From Pseudomonas asplenii (lineage in GTDB: Bacteria; Pseudomonadota; Gammaproteobacteria; Pseudomonadales; Pseudomonadaceae), in NCBI RefSeq assembly GCF_001293465.1, contig NZ_JSYZ01000034.1, positions 1-54,168 of the forward strand: a stretch of 54,168 nt of DNA, read 5' to 3'. Shown here one piece after another: positions 31,673-40,505 of the stretch. Each line of letters starts with the position of its first letter. Positions within the stretch are counted from its first letter, which is position 1. Under the pieces are notes generated by a model, which did not search any database, was not told where the DNA came from, and saw nothing but the letters and a program-made list of their open reading frames with translations. Both the position numbers and the translations under genes were made by a program.

Positions 31673-32701
31673 TCAGACCCCCAACATTTGCGCGATAGCC
31701 AGAGGCTGTTTGATGATGGCGCCCCAGGTGCCGCCCGACTTCTTCTGCTTCCAGGCCGACAGGTCGGTGACCACGGGATGGGCGCGCATCTTCTCGGTGA
31801 AGGCGCAATATCCGGTGTCCTGGCCGTCGATGTTGTCGACGATCAGTTGAACCAGCTCGCCCGATGCGGTGCTGTACTCCACGGCAGTCTCGACGACCAG
31901 GTTCGGGAAGTTCTTCTTCAGCTGGTCGGTGACGTTCACATTGTACTGGTTGGTCTTGGTCAGGTTGACTTCGGACGAAGGCGACATGCACAGCTTCATC
32001 GGCGAGTCGCGCTCGACCAGGCCTTTGGTCTGGCTGATCAGCTTGGCGTACAGCAGCCCGCTGATATCGGCGTAGATGGCCGCGCCGTCCTTGGTGGCCC
32101 AAGTGGTGCCGCTGCCAGTGCCGGTGGCGCCTGGCGTAACGGGCGCGCTCAGGCTTGGGTCGTTCAACAGGCCATAGTTCTGCAGGCCTGCGATGCCGAA
32201 GAAGTACGACTTGTTCTGGAACTTGTTCAGCGTCAGTGCGCTGGACACGCTCAGCTCGGCGGCATAGCCGATACGGGCCAGGCCGTACATTTCCAGCTCT
32301 TTCTCGCCCCAGCGGGTTACGGTCTGGTAGCCGTAGCTTTGGCGAGGATCCCAGTTCACGTTCGCGTTGATCGACCCGTTGTTGCTGTAGTCGTCGTACG
32401 AACTGACCTCGCCGGTCGCTTCAACGATCGGGAATTGCGCGGTCAGAGTGGTCCAGTCGCCCTTCTTGGTCTCGCCGAAGATGGCGGCAGCCTTCATCGG
32501 GGTGACGACCACACGGATCAGTTCAGGGTCGACGTAGTTGGCCAGATAGGCCGGGATCCCGGCGTTGCTGACGGTAACCATGGTCGGCTGGGCGTCCATG
32601 GCCAGGTTGAAGTCACGGGCGAACTCTGGCTTGAGATAAGCCGCGCCCTGGGGCAGGTGTACGCCATACTCGTGCGCAACCTTGATGAAGTCTTTTTCCA
32701 T
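31673..32701 (-). CDS. major capsid protein, DUF2184 type
   Basis: 342 aa. LKPEFARDFNLAMDAQPTMV, WDPRQSYGYQTVTRWGEKEL and the ending GGTWGAIIKQPLAIAQMLGV fit the DUF2184 capsid family (HK97-like fold). It lies behind the DUF2213 and cement genes. No long N-terminal extension is present; the scaffold function may come from the DUF2213 gene. Confidence 0.88.
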   Translation of the reverse strand: MEKDFIKVAHEYGVHLPQGAAYLKPEFARDFNLAMDAQPTMVTVSNAGIPAYLANYVDPELIRVVVTPMKAAAIFGETKKGDWTTLTAQFPIVEATGEVSSYDDYSNNGSINANVNWDPRQSYGYQTVTRWGEKELEMYGLARIGYAAELSVSSALTLNKFQNKSYFFGIAGLQNYGLLNDPSLSAPVTPGATGTGSGTTWATKDGAAIYADISGLLYAKLISQTKGLVERDSPMKLCMSPSSEVNLTKTNQYNVNVTDQLKKNFPNLVVETAVEYSTASGELVQLIVDNIDGQDTGYCAFTEKMRAHPVVTDLSAWKQKKSGGTWGAIIKQPLAIAQMLGV

Positions 32702-32703
32702 GA

Positions 32704-33186
32704 TCAGCTCCAGGTGCCGAATTTGATGAGCTCGCCAGCAGCGGCTGCGCTCTGGACGAAGAATTTGGTCTCGACGAAGCCGGTGACGGTTGCTCCGGCT
32801 GCACCAGTGGCGATGGTTCCGTCAGTGATCGAGGCGAATACCTTCTGGCCGATGGTGGCCGCAGTGGTCGATCGCCCCCAAAAGTCACCGGCAGACATCA
32901 GGCCCATCTGCAGGCCAGCAGGGATCAGCATCGAACTGGCGCCCAGCCAGGCGGTGATTACTGCCTGCTGGTGGCGATGCACGAAGCCAGTCGGCGCCCC
33001 GGAGGTCTGCACGTTGGATACGACGCCAGCGGCAGTAGCCCAAGCAAAGCGGCCGACGGTTACGCCAGATGCGCCAGCAACAAGGGCGCCCTCACCGGCA
33101 ACGACAGAGGCGTAGGGGTTGGCGCTTGCGAAGTCACCCTCGACCGCTGGGGCCGGGGTCTGGTTGATTACGGTTTGGAAGCCCAT
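32704..33186 (-). CDS. head decoration/cement-type structural protein
   Basis: 160 aa, Ala/Gly/Thr-rich and beta-rich (VGRFAWATAAGVVSNVQTSG, then FVHRHQQAVITAWLGASSM and VTGFVETKFFVQSAAAAGEL). These stretches recur in phage structural cement proteins beside DUF2184 capsids. It would stabilise the shell. Confidence 0.8.
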   Translation of the reverse strand: MGFQTVINQTPAPAVEGDFASANPYASVVAGEGALVAGASGVTVGRFAWATAAGVVSNVQTSGAPTGFVHRHQQAVITAWLGASSMLIPAGLQMGLMSAGDFWGRSTTAATIGQKVFASITDGTIATGAAGATVTGFVETKFFVQSAAAAGELIKFGTWS

Positions 33187-33189
33187 GGC

Positions 33190-34446
33190 TTAGTACCCCT
33201 TCTTCAGTTTGCCGGCGGTTGGGAACCGGGTGGCGAAGTCTTCGTCGGCTTTGGCGTCAAGCGCGAAGCGCAAAGCCGGCTTAGCTGTTGCGGTATTGGC
33301 GTGCATGCGAACCAGTGCGCGATACGCCGAAGGGTGTACGCCAGTGACGTCCACGCCAGCAGCGTCCAGCGCCAGCTTGTACACAGCCTCTGCCGAGTCC
33401 TGGGCGACCACGGCGCCGATCAGGGGGCGAACTTCTTCCTCAGCAGCGCGGATGTCGTTCATGCGCTTGATGGTGTTGCGCTCGACGGCCTTGAGGGCGG
33501 AGTCCATGGCCTTCCTGTCGACTTTGTCATCCTTTTCGTCGTCTTCGTCAGCAGCCTGCTTGTCGTCGTCCTCGTCGTCCTTGTCTTCAGCAGGCTTGTC
33601 CTTTTTGTCTTCGTCCTTGTCGTCATCCTCATCCTCGGCCGGCTTGTCCTTGGGGTCCTTCTCTTCGGCTTCGTCCAAGGCGAACTGCAGCACCTTCCCC
33701 AGGGCTGCTACGTCAAGCTTGGCTTCCGGAAATGCCTTGGCGGCATCCTCGGCCAGCTTCTTGACAGTGGTCGGCTTGGAAAACAGCGCACGGAACGCTG
33801 GGAGAGCGCCATCCTGAGCAAGCTGCGGCTGCAGGTGGGCACCGAGTGCCGCGCGTGCGGCGGCGGCTTGGCTCTTTTTCATGGGGTGTAGTTCCTCAGG
33901 TAGTGAATCGCTGACAACAACGTCAGCACCGGCACGGCCCACGGGGACCAGAGCCACATGATTGCCCACGATTTCGGTCATGCGACCGTCGTACGGCACG
34001 CCCTCATAAACGCCGGGCGTCATGTCCGCGACGTAGCGATACGCCGATGACAGTTCTCGCTGCTCATTGGTGTTGATGCCGGCAATTGCTTCGGCATCCC
34101 AGATGACCAGGCTGTTGGTGAGATAGGGGTCGGAGAAGGTCGCATCGGTGCCCGTCGAGCCAACCACTGACTCCTTCTGTGGCTTCTCGGCGCTGACTGG
34201 GATGTGCTTGTTCAGGAGCGGGATGTTGTTGAACGTGGCGACTGCCAACGCCATTTCTTTGGGGTCACGCAGCAGTTGGTAGATGCGCTCCGGCTCAAGG
34301 CCAAGCGCCTCACTGTTAGGGATCTCCCGACCGTAGTAGGGGTTCACGGCGGCCTTGCTGATATTGCTGACCTTGACGTGCAGCCGCCCGTCGACGTCGA
34401 TCAGGCGCATGGTGGCCCGGTCGAATGCCAGTTTTTCGAGGTTCAT
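33190..34446 (-). CDS. DUF2213 prohead protein with nested scaffold-like domain
   Basis: 418 aa from ATG 34446. The first 220 residues show the DUF2213 pattern (GRLHVKVSNISKAAVNPYYG, then FNNIPLLNKHIPVSAEKPQK and MTEIVGNHVALVPVGR), a presumed prohead protease-like domain. An in-frame internal ATG at 33882 (MKKSQAAAARAALGAHL) has a GAGGA upstream and would give a 230-aa protein with an extremely acidic Asp/Glu/Lys tract, as in scaffolds. So one gene probably yields a protease fusion and a shorter scaffold. Confidence 0.8.
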   Translation of the reverse strand: MNLEKLAFDRATMRLIDVDGRLHVKVSNISKAAVNPYYGREIPNSEALGLEPERIYQLLRDPKEMALAVATFNNIPLLNKHIPVSAEKPQKESVVGSTGTDATFSDPYLTNSLVIWDAEAIAGINTNEQRELSSAYRYVADMTPGVYEGVPYDGRMTEIVGNHVALVPVGRAGADVVVSDSLPEELHPMKKSQAAAARAALGAHLQPQLAQDGALPAFRALFSKPTTVKKLAEDAAKAFPEAKLDVAALGKVLQFALDEAEEKDPKDKPAEDEDDDKDEDKKDKPAEDKDDEDDDKQAADEDDEKDDKVDRKAMDSALKAVERNTIKRMNDIRAAEEEVRPLIGAVVAQDSAEAVYKLALDAAGVDVTGVHPSAYRALVRMHANTATAKPALRFALDAKADEDFATRFPTAGKLKKGY

Positions 34447-34473
34447 GTGTTGATTTCCCGGATTGCGGGCAAT

Positions 34474-34495
34474 AAAAAACCCGCACTTGGCGGGC
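34474..34495 (-). terminator. terminator upstream of DUF2213 gene
   Basis: On the minus strand CCCGC-CAAGT-GCGGG is followed by six T, between the small gene at 34517 and the DUF2213 gene. It may reduce read-through in the late operon when antitermination is absent. Confidence 0.65.
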
Positions 34496-34516
34496 TTTGG
34501 GATATCGCTATGAGAA

Positions 34517-34702
34517 TCAGTAGGTGACGTGAATAATCCTGCAAACATGGCCAGCCTGCTCTTCCGTCAGGCCTTTCTCCATCATTTCTTTTAGCGTAAG
34601 CGTGGATAGAAGCGAGTACAGAGCACGCGCCTCTGCGTCGGTCAGCCGCATGATCAGGTCGTCACTCTCATCCTCAATAGGCAAAAATATTCGCTCAGCC
34701 AT
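34517..34702 (-). CDS. small hypothetical head-region protein
   Basis: 61 aa from ATG 34702, GGAGG 10 nt upstream. MAERIFLPIEDESDDLIMRL then DAEARALYSLLSTLTLKEMM: acidic, helical, no recognised domain. It lies between the Mu F-like and DUF2213 genes. Confidence 0.6.
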   Translation of the reverse strand: MAERIFLPIEDESDDLIMRLTDAEARALYSLLSTLTLKEMMEKGLTEEQAGHVCRIIHVTY

Positions 34703-34733
34703 AACGATGAATCCTCCGGTTTCACGAAGTATA

Positions 34734-35522
34734 TCAGTCGAAGCCGGGGATGACCGGGGACCAGGTGCAGCGGCAGTTGATCTTCTCGCCTGGCATGATC
34801 CATTCGTCATCGATGAACATGCCCTTGGCCAGGTCGAACTTCTTGCCATTTGCCTTGACGTGCGAGTGACGCGGCTCTTTTCCACCACCACTGTGCCGCC
34901 AGATGCCTTCCTTGATGCCTAAGGCCTGCTGCCTTGCGCTTTGCATTGCCGAGGTGGCCTTGTTGTTCTGGTCGCGAGCTATCAGTGCGGCGCGGCGCTG
35001 GGTTATGCCGTAGCGCCTCTCCAGATCTTTCGTAAGGCTCCCCAGGTCACGACCGCGCTGAACCGATCGCATCACAAGACCCTGAACCTCCGTCAGATGT
35101 TCGCTAGCAATGGACTTGATCAAGCCCACTTGCTCGCCGATACACCCCTGGTATACGTCGTTCATCTCTGGCGTCATGGTGAACTTCACCGTGGCGCCGG
35201 CCGCTTCCATGGCGTTACGAAGCGAGACATCAGAGTTGCCCAGCGCTCGATCGGCAAATTTCTTGCTCAGAGTGTCGGCTAGGTCGTCGAACTTGCTCTG
35301 CCAGCGCCTGGCGAGCTTGTTCATGGCCTTGCGCATCATCATGGCAGGACTATCGTCCTGGGCCAGGCCATCAGCGAGACCCGCAGCCCGGTAGTTGGCC
35401 TTGAGCCAGAATACCAACGAGTCCTGCATTTCCTTGATGGCAGCATCCAGCCGTTTTCGGTACCAGGCCTGCGTGCCTGCGTTAGGCCTTACCGGACGAA
35501 GGATCGTCGGTTGGATCGTCAT
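34734..35522 (-). CDS. head morphogenesis protein, Mu gpF / SPP1 gp7 type
   Basis: 262 aa from ATG 35522 (MTIQPTILRPVRPNAGTQAW), overlapping the portal gene by 41 bases. SLTKDLERRYGITQRRAALI, ARDQNNKATSAMQSARQQAL and a C-terminal GGKEPRHSHVKANGKKFD with EKINCRCTWSPVIPGFD are the defining blocks of phage_Mu_F. It takes part in head assembly. Confidence 0.9.
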   Translation of the reverse strand: MTIQPTILRPVRPNAGTQAWYRKRLDAAIKEMQDSLVFWLKANYRAAGLADGLAQDDSPAMMMRKAMNKLARRWQSKFDDLADTLSKKFADRALGNSDVSLRNAMEAAGATVKFTMTPEMNDVYQGCIGEQVGLIKSIASEHLTEVQGLVMRSVQRGRDLGSLTKDLERRYGITQRRAALIARDQNNKATSAMQSARQQALGIKEGIWRHSGGGKEPRHSHVKANGKKFDLAKGMFIDDEWIMPGEKINCRCTWSPVIPGFD

Positions 35523-36987
35523 CGTCGATCTCCAGGTCGTTATCAATCTCCTCGTTCAGTTCGAGGGACTGATAAGGGCTATCTGGATCAGCAGCCAAGC
35601 GCTCACGAGACTCATCGGTCGAGATAACAGAAGATCCGATCAAAACAGCATCGGTTTCAGCCTCGATCTTCCTGACGTTCGCCTGCTCAAGCTCGGACAT
35701 CTGGTAAAGCGGCTCGAACACGAAATCGATGTCCGGATCGATGTCGCCGAACAAAGACAACTGAGCAAGATCTATCACACGCTTGAGAGGCGCACGGAAC
35801 AGGTTCTCCTGCATGGCGTGGATGCTGTCGTAGAAGACGCGTATCTCGCCGTCGCTGGAGGCGTTCAGGCCGTTCGGGGTGATCCCCAGCAGCTTGACCA
35901 GCGGGATGCTGCTAATCGACGCCATCTGCTCTTGGGACTGCGCCTGAAGAGCATCCAGACCGCTCAATGGCGTGTTGAACTGGAAAAACTCTTCACTCGT
36001 CTTGTCCGTCATCATGACGCCGCGGTTGTCGCGCATCTTGTTGAACAGTTCAGCACGCTTGAAGATGTCTGTGGCATTGTCGCCCGACAGTGCCGACGCC
36101 ATGTCAATCGCCAGGCCGGAGGTAGAAAACGAGTGCACCATGTCGCCCACGCTGTTTCGCGTGCGCAGCCAGTTGTTAACGTACGGCTCAGCGATCTGAA
36201 TCAGTGACAGGCCGCCGAAGTTGTATGCCGCCTTCAGCATGTCCGGCACCGGCCGGGAGATGAAGGTAAGCATGCGCGACTTGTGCACCATCTTGGCCAT
36301 GACGTACCAACCGTCTGGCTTGTAGAAGGTCGGCGACAGCGGGTTGTCGGCGTTGTAGGTGGTCGGATAGGTCCACACCGGCTCTACCGAACGCAGCGCG
36401 ACCAATGACCCTTTGGGCACCTTGGCTGCATCGAGGAACAGAGCTGAGTTCAGCTCAACCGGATCTTCTGACGCCAGCGCACCACCTGGCTTCTTCATCT
36501 CGGTGTAGATCTGCCCCCGACCGAAGTAGCCATCATTTTCAGCCGCCAGTCGGAACACCTCACGGGTATTCAGCCGCTTCAACTCAGCGTCAAGCTGGTC
36601 CAGTCGATCAGTCTTGTCGTCGTCACCAATGCAGCGGAGGCTGATCCACTTGCGCGTCATCTCCTCGGCGATGGTTGCGACCATCTTGCGGTATTCGGGC
36701 ATCAGCGCAAGCTGGGCAAGGTATGGATAGCCTGGGAATGCCTGATATCCGTATTGGTAGCCGACGGCATTCAGGAACTCGTAAGGCGCGCTATCCATGG
36801 CCATGAGACTGGCCTTCTGGTCAGCGGGCACTACCCCAGGCGGCGGCTCGTACTTGGCGAACTCAGCTGGCACTGGCTTGGCGGTAGCCTCAGCCAGCAG
36901 CGAAGCGTTGATTTTCATCGACGCGCGTTCTGGCTCGCTCAGTACCGGCTCAACAGGCTCAGGCGCCACCTTTTTTTTCCAGAACAT
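35482..36987 (-). CDS. portal protein, DUF1073 type
   Basis: 501 aa. SFSTSGLAIDMASALSGDNA, FFQFNTPLSGLDALQAQSQE and SIPLVKLLGITPNGLNASSD with EIRVFYDSIHAMQENLFRAP are hallmark stretches of the DUF1073 portal family. It forms the ring through which DNA is packed. The Asp-rich C-terminus (NDLEIDDDDPTDD) overlaps the Mu F-like gene. Confidence 0.9.
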   Translation of the reverse strand: MFWKKKVAPEPVEPVLSEPERASMKINASLLAEATAKPVPAEFAKYEPPPGVVPADQKASLMAMDSAPYEFLNAVGYQYGYQAFPGYPYLAQLALMPEYRKMVATIAEEMTRKWISLRCIGDDDKTDRLDQLDAELKRLNTREVFRLAAENDGYFGRGQIYTEMKKPGGALASEDPVELNSALFLDAAKVPKGSLVALRSVEPVWTYPTTYNADNPLSPTFYKPDGWYVMAKMVHKSRMLTFISRPVPDMLKAAYNFGGLSLIQIAEPYVNNWLRTRNSVGDMVHSFSTSGLAIDMASALSGDNATDIFKRAELFNKMRDNRGVMMTDKTSEEFFQFNTPLSGLDALQAQSQEQMASISSIPLVKLLGITPNGLNASSDGEIRVFYDSIHAMQENLFRAPLKRVIDLAQLSLFGDIDPDIDFVFEPLYQMSELEQANVRKIEAETDAVLIGSSVISTDESRERLAADPDSPYQSLELNEEIDNDLEIDDDDPTDDPSSGKA

Positions 36988-38381
36988 CAGGCGCGCCTCA
37001 GTAGGTCATCGGAAATGCGCATAGGCGCTTTGTGTGTTGGGCTGAAGCACATGACGAAGGCATCAGCCAGGTTTGGCGATGGAACAGCGCCACCTTCGCG
37101 GTTTGGCTTGGCCAGGTCCTTCTTGCTCTCTACCTTTACCCGGCCGTTACCGTCGTAGTCCCGCCGAGGAGTCGATAGCTCGTCTATGAGCTTGTCCAGC
37201 TTCGGGCAGTCGCTCGATATGCTGATCAACTCGTCATCCCGGAACTTTTCGCCGTTGCGGATGGCGTTGAACGTGTTTCGGAAGCGGTCGGCCACCAGCC
37301 ACCAGGTCTGAGCCTTTATGTTGGCGAACATGTCGCCGTTGGTAATGTCGGGCTTCTGATAGAGCTTCTCGGGCATGTGCACAGCCGCGCCCGCGTTGAA
37401 TTTCTCGTAGCGGATGGGGTTGGGATTCCCGTCGTTCAGCTCCTTGAACTTAGCGCCGGCGGTTGCTCCGACGCCTATGGAGTCGTAGAGAATCGACGCG
37501 CCACGCTCCCTTGCAGCCGCATAGGTGCGCGTGCAGGACTTGAGCAGTTCATCTTCCTGGGCCTTCCATTCGTCAGCCCACTCAACCACAGAGCCGTGGG
37601 CCGCGACGTTGGCGCATAGGTCGTTGCCGCTGTCGGCCACGTCGAACCCGATTCGCTTGAAGCCGGAGGCCTTGAAACCCAGCACCTTGTGAGCGTCGAT
37701 TGCAGCCTGAATCCAGCTGCGCTTGATGATCACTCCATCATCGTCTGCTCGAGGAACTCCCAGATACACATGGGCATAGTCGTCCTCATCCTCTTCCTTG
37801 GCATGCGCAATCACGTCGAGCATGGTCTGAGAAAGGAAAGGGTTCTCCAGGTAGTTGATCTGGCGAACGACGGTGCTCGGCGGCGGATTGACCACGAACC
37901 GCTTGTAGACGAAATCTGTCGCAAGCTTTGGGTTGAAGGTGATCCAGAACTGGCTGTGCTCTTTCCGGATAGTGGGTTCCAGAATCTCCCACTGATCTTC
38001 GGTGAGGTTGTGAGCCTCTTCGATCCAGCAAACATCCACGCCCTCGAGCGATTTGATCTCGCCGATGTGACGCCACAATCCATAGAACAGGAATTCACTG
38101 CCAGTGCGGCGGTGAATTATCTTGTTCTCAAGCACCTTGAACTGAGAGGACAAGCCGAAACGGTCAATCTGCCCTTTGAGAAGGCTGTATACCGATTCCT
38201 CGATCTTGTTCTGGAACTGTCGAGTGCAGAGGAACTTGAGCTTGTAGTTTGATGCCAGGTAAACCGCAAAGCCGGCAGCGTCCCAAGACTTCGACGACCC
38301 CCTACCGCCATGAAGAACCCGGTTTCGCGCCGGAGCCTGCCAGAAATCACGCAGTGCTGGGTTAAGGGTTGGAGCCACCAT
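36987..38381 (-). CDS. terminase large subunit
   Basis: 464 aa from ATG 38381. Walker A HGGRGSSKS (about 24-32) and Walker B VDVCWIEEAH (115-124) are of the ATPase; the nuclease part carries FDVADSGNDLCANV and LYDSIGVGATAGAKFK. It is of the PBSX/Terminase_3 type. It packs DNA into proheads, and its stop abuts the portal start. Confidence 0.92.
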   Translation of the reverse strand: MVAPTLNPALRDFWQAPARNRVLHGGRGSSKSWDAAGFAVYLASNYKLKFLCTRQFQNKIEESVYSLLKGQIDRFGLSSQFKVLENKIIHRRTGSEFLFYGLWRHIGEIKSLEGVDVCWIEEAHNLTEDQWEILEPTIRKEHSQFWITFNPKLATDFVYKRFVVNPPPSTVVRQINYLENPFLSQTMLDVIAHAKEEDEDDYAHVYLGVPRADDDGVIIKRSWIQAAIDAHKVLGFKASGFKRIGFDVADSGNDLCANVAAHGSVVEWADEWKAQEDELLKSCTRTYAAARERGASILYDSIGVGATAGAKFKELNDGNPNPIRYEKFNAGAAVHMPEKLYQKPDITNGDMFANIKAQTWWLVADRFRNTFNAIRNGEKFRDDELISISSDCPKLDKLIDELSTPRRDYDGNGRVKVESKKDLAKPNREGGAVPSPNLADAFVMCFSPTHKAPMRISDDLLRRA

Positions 38382-38973
38382 AGAAATGACCGAGGCCGGC
38401 CGGAACCTTCTCGCCCTCATCCGGCGCGGCATCAATGCCATACGCCTGGCGCTCGAGCAGTACCAGGTTCTTCAGCGTTTCGCCCAGCTCCTTCATAGTC
38501 TTGGTTCGACTTGGCAGGCTCGACATCTTCTGGGCAAGTGCAAGCACGTCGCCCATGTCGCCGCCCTCGTCATCATCACGCAGCTGCGCAATCAACTCCT
38601 TGATCGTGCCCTGCTCCTCGGTTAGGCCTTCGAGTTCATCGAACAGCAAATTCGCCAGCCTTCTGGCCCGGCCAATGTCTGCCCGGTGAGCCATACGAAT
38701 GTCAGCGATTACCTGGGCATTTGCCTCGACAACCACGCGCTCGGTTTCCAGTGCTTCCTTGGAAACCTTTGTGGAAACCTCTGCTTTGGAAACCAGCGAA
38801 TCGGCCTTCGCCTTGATCTTCGCCTGCAGATCTCTGTCCCAGCCTTGCTGCTTTGCACGCTTGTTGATGGCCGTATGGGAGACGCCACAAGCTGATGCAA
38901 TTTCCCGCACCGAGAGCAGGCCAGCCCGGTAGAGCTGTTCGATTCGCTCCCAGTCTGGTTGCTTTGCAGTCAT
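38362..38973 (-). CDS. terminase small subunit
   Basis: 203 aa. An N-terminal helix-turn-helix (IEQLYRAGLLSVREIASACG then VSHTAINKRAKQQGWDRDL) binds the packaging site; a coiled-coil middle (VVVEANAQVIADIRMAHRAD) and a C-terminal block MSSLPSRTKTMKELGETLKN follow. It overlaps the large subunit by 20 bases. Confidence 0.88.
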   Translation of the reverse strand: MTAKQPDWERIEQLYRAGLLSVREIASACGVSHTAINKRAKQQGWDRDLQAKIKAKADSLVSKAEVSTKVSKEALETERVVVEANAQVIADIRMAHRADIGRARRLANLLFDELEGLTEEQGTIKELIAQLRDDDEGGDMGDVLALAQKMSSLPSRTKTMKELGETLKNLVLLERQAYGIDAAPDEGEKVPAGLGHFYGGSNP

Positions 38974-38982
38974 GGAGAATCC

Positions 38983-39231
38983 TTACAATGGGCCTGTATC
39001 TAGCAGTACATCAATCAGTTTCTGCTCACCCAGGCGCATCGCACCAAGGCATTGCAGGTCGTCGCACTTGGGGCCAAGGCCAAATACCGTGACCTCGCCT
39101 TTCGGGCCGATAATGGTCAGAGCGCCAACAGTGCACTCCGGGTGCTCGCCGGCATCCAGGTCATCGGCGATCTTGCGCAGCGTCTTGGCGGCGTCGCGCC
39201 AGCCCTCTCGACTGAACTCAAGAACTTTCAT
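38983..39231 (-). CDS. small hypothetical phage protein
   Basis: 82 aa. REGWRDAAKTLRKIADDLDA, then VGALTIIGPKGEVTVFGLGP and CDDLQCLGAMRLGEQKLID: a small soluble protein that I recall from other phages in the area before terminase; no known role. Its start overlaps the stop of the next gene upstream. Confidence 0.65.
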   Translation of the reverse strand: MKVLEFSREGWRDAAKTLRKIADDLDAGEHPECTVGALTIIGPKGEVTVFGLGPKCDDLQCLGAMRLGEQKLIDVLLDTGPL

Positions 39232-39494
39232 TTAGCAACGTCGCCAGCTTTGTAGTCGCCAGTGGTATCAGCTTGGCCAGATGCGGCGGTATGCAGATGA
39301 AGCAGGCTCCCGATCTCGCGGGCGATAACCTTCACATCTTCCTCGGCGTGAGCCAGGAGGGATGCAAAGAGCTCCTTGGCCTTGAAGTGATTGCTGCCGT
39401 CAATGGCAATGCCGTCGACCGTTGATGTGTGAGCTGCAGGCGCGCTGGCAGCCTGAGTGGTTTCTTGCGGTGCCGCTTCGTCAGGCTTGGCCAT
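39228..39494 (-). CDS. small hypothetical protein
   Basis: 88 aa from ATG 39494 (GAGG 9 nt upstream). Ala/Thr/Gln-rich disordered start, then a helical block (SNHFKAKELFASLLAHAEED). No recognised domain. Confidence 0.6.
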   Translation of the reverse strand: MAKPDEAAPQETTQAASAPAAHTSTVDGIAIDGSNHFKAKELFASLLAHAEEDVKVIAREIGSLLHLHTAASGQADTTGDYKAGDVAK

Positions 39495-39765
39495 GACCAT
39501 GATCCTCGAATAGGTAGTTTCTACGCACCCACGCATAGGCAACGATGCCAGCGTGAAGCATTACGCCGAACGGGTTCACCCAATGCCCCTGGATTGCTGT
39601 CACGAACTCCCCTGCTGCACCTATGGCAACCAGGTAGAACGCTGCACTCAACAGAGGCTGATCGATCGGTCGAACCTTCCTCAGGTAGTCGCAGGCCGCT
39701 GCAACGACCAGCGCGCACAAAAAAACGTCGAAGGCCACAAGGGCCGAGTTCAGGGTTGAGTTCAT
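39481..39765 (-). CDS. small membrane protein near holin
   Basis: 94 aa with three likely membrane helices (ALVAFDVFLCALVVAAAC, LLSAAFYLVAIGAAGEFV and GVMLHAGIVAYAWV) and a His-rich C-terminus. Adjacent to another membrane protein at the start of the late operon, so it may belong to the holin system. Confidence 0.65.
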   Translation of the reverse strand: MNSTLNSALVAFDVFLCALVVAAACDYLRKVRPIDQPLLSAAFYLVAIGAAGEFVTAIQGHWVNPFGVMLHAGIVAYAWVRRNYLFEDHGHGQA

Positions 39766-39766
39766 G

Positions 39767-40081
39767 TCACGCCGCTCCTGTAGCGCCGAACCTTCCTGCC
39801 AAAGCCTTGAGGCCTGGGATGATGTTCATGGCCAGGAGGCCGATCAGGAATGCAACGCCATATTGAGTCTCGCCCCCAGGCTCCAGCTTGAAGAAGCTGA
39901 TGGCGAGAGGCGTACAGAAGATTGCAGATGCGAAGCCAGTGAAGAATGCCGCGATTGCCTGCTTGCGGGTCAGGCCCTGCAGGAAAGTCAGCGAAAGGAT
40001 TGCGCCACCGAAGGCGCCAAGGAATACCCCATACTTCACCAACAGCACACCGACAGCAGTTGAGCTGGCTGGTTCTGCCAT
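39767..40081 (-). CDS. holin-like membrane protein
   Basis: 104 aa. Membrane segments at about 10-32, 42-62 and 75-92 (VLLVKYGVFLGAFGGAILSL, QAIAAFFTGFASAIFCTPL and YGVAFLIGLLAMNIIPGL). It fits a holin by size, number of segments and late-operon position, although the endolysin lies 26 kb away at the far end of the operon. Confidence 0.7.
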   Translation of the reverse strand: MAEPASSTAVGVLLVKYGVFLGAFGGAILSLTFLQGLTRKQAIAAFFTGFASAIFCTPLAISFFKLEPGGETQYGVAFLIGLLAMNIIPGLKALAGRFGATGAA

Positions 40082-40096
40082 GGGTTTCTCCGGAAT

Positions 40097-40119
40097 AAAA
40101 AAGCCCGGTGTGCACGGGC
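40097..40119 (-). terminator. late-operon leader terminator 1
   Basis: On the minus strand GCCCG-TGCACAC-CGGGC followed by six T, directly before the holin-like gene. Together with the next terminator it makes a tandem stop that a Q-type antiterminator would have to overcome. Confidence 0.8.
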
Positions 40120-40175
40120 AAAGGCGCAGTTAGGAGCGCTGATGGATCTGAGGGGCTATTGAGGCCCTGAAAATG

Positions 40176-40202
40176 AAAAACCCGGCGCGGTGGCCGGGTT
40201 CT
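40176..40202 (-). terminator. late-operon leader terminator 2
   Basis: On the minus strand AACCCGGC-CACCGC-GCCGGGTT followed by T-rich sequence, some 55 bases upstream of the first terminator. Confidence 0.8.
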
Positions 40203-40304
40203 GAATTGGGTATTTGCCGAAGGCAAAATTATCACTATGGCGAAATGATGCCTTCAGCCGGACATTTGGTCAAGAAGCATTTTCGCTATTTTGTTTTTAG
40301 GCAT

Positions 40305-40505
40305 TCAAGGTCTCGGAAATTCGATTTCTTCACCTACCCATCGCGCGGGCCATTCATCATTTTCCGAACCAATCCATTGCCACGCATCGCTGCCAACATA
40401 TCTAGCCGGCTGGGGATCATTCACCCAGTCTTCATTAGCATCCACATCAAATACAGGAATAGCCCAATAAAATCGTCCTGGGATCAGTTCACGCTCAGTC
40501 GTCAT
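40305..40505 (-). CDS. small acidic hypothetical protein
   Basis: 66 aa from ATG 40505, overlapping the previous stop (ATGA). Very rich in Trp and Asp/Glu (PGRFYWAIPVFDVDANEDWV, then AWQWIGSENDEWPARWVGEE). No recognised domain. A 100-base gap with terminators follows. Confidence 0.65.
   Translation of the reverse strand: MTTERELIPGRFYWAIPVFDVDANEDWVNDPQPARYVGSDAWQWIGSENDEWPARWVGEEIEFPRP

Noticed and set aside
30923..33115. 730-codon plus-strand open frame
   Set aside because: Antisense to capsid, DUF4054 and cement genes; the high-GC codon pattern creates long mirror frames.
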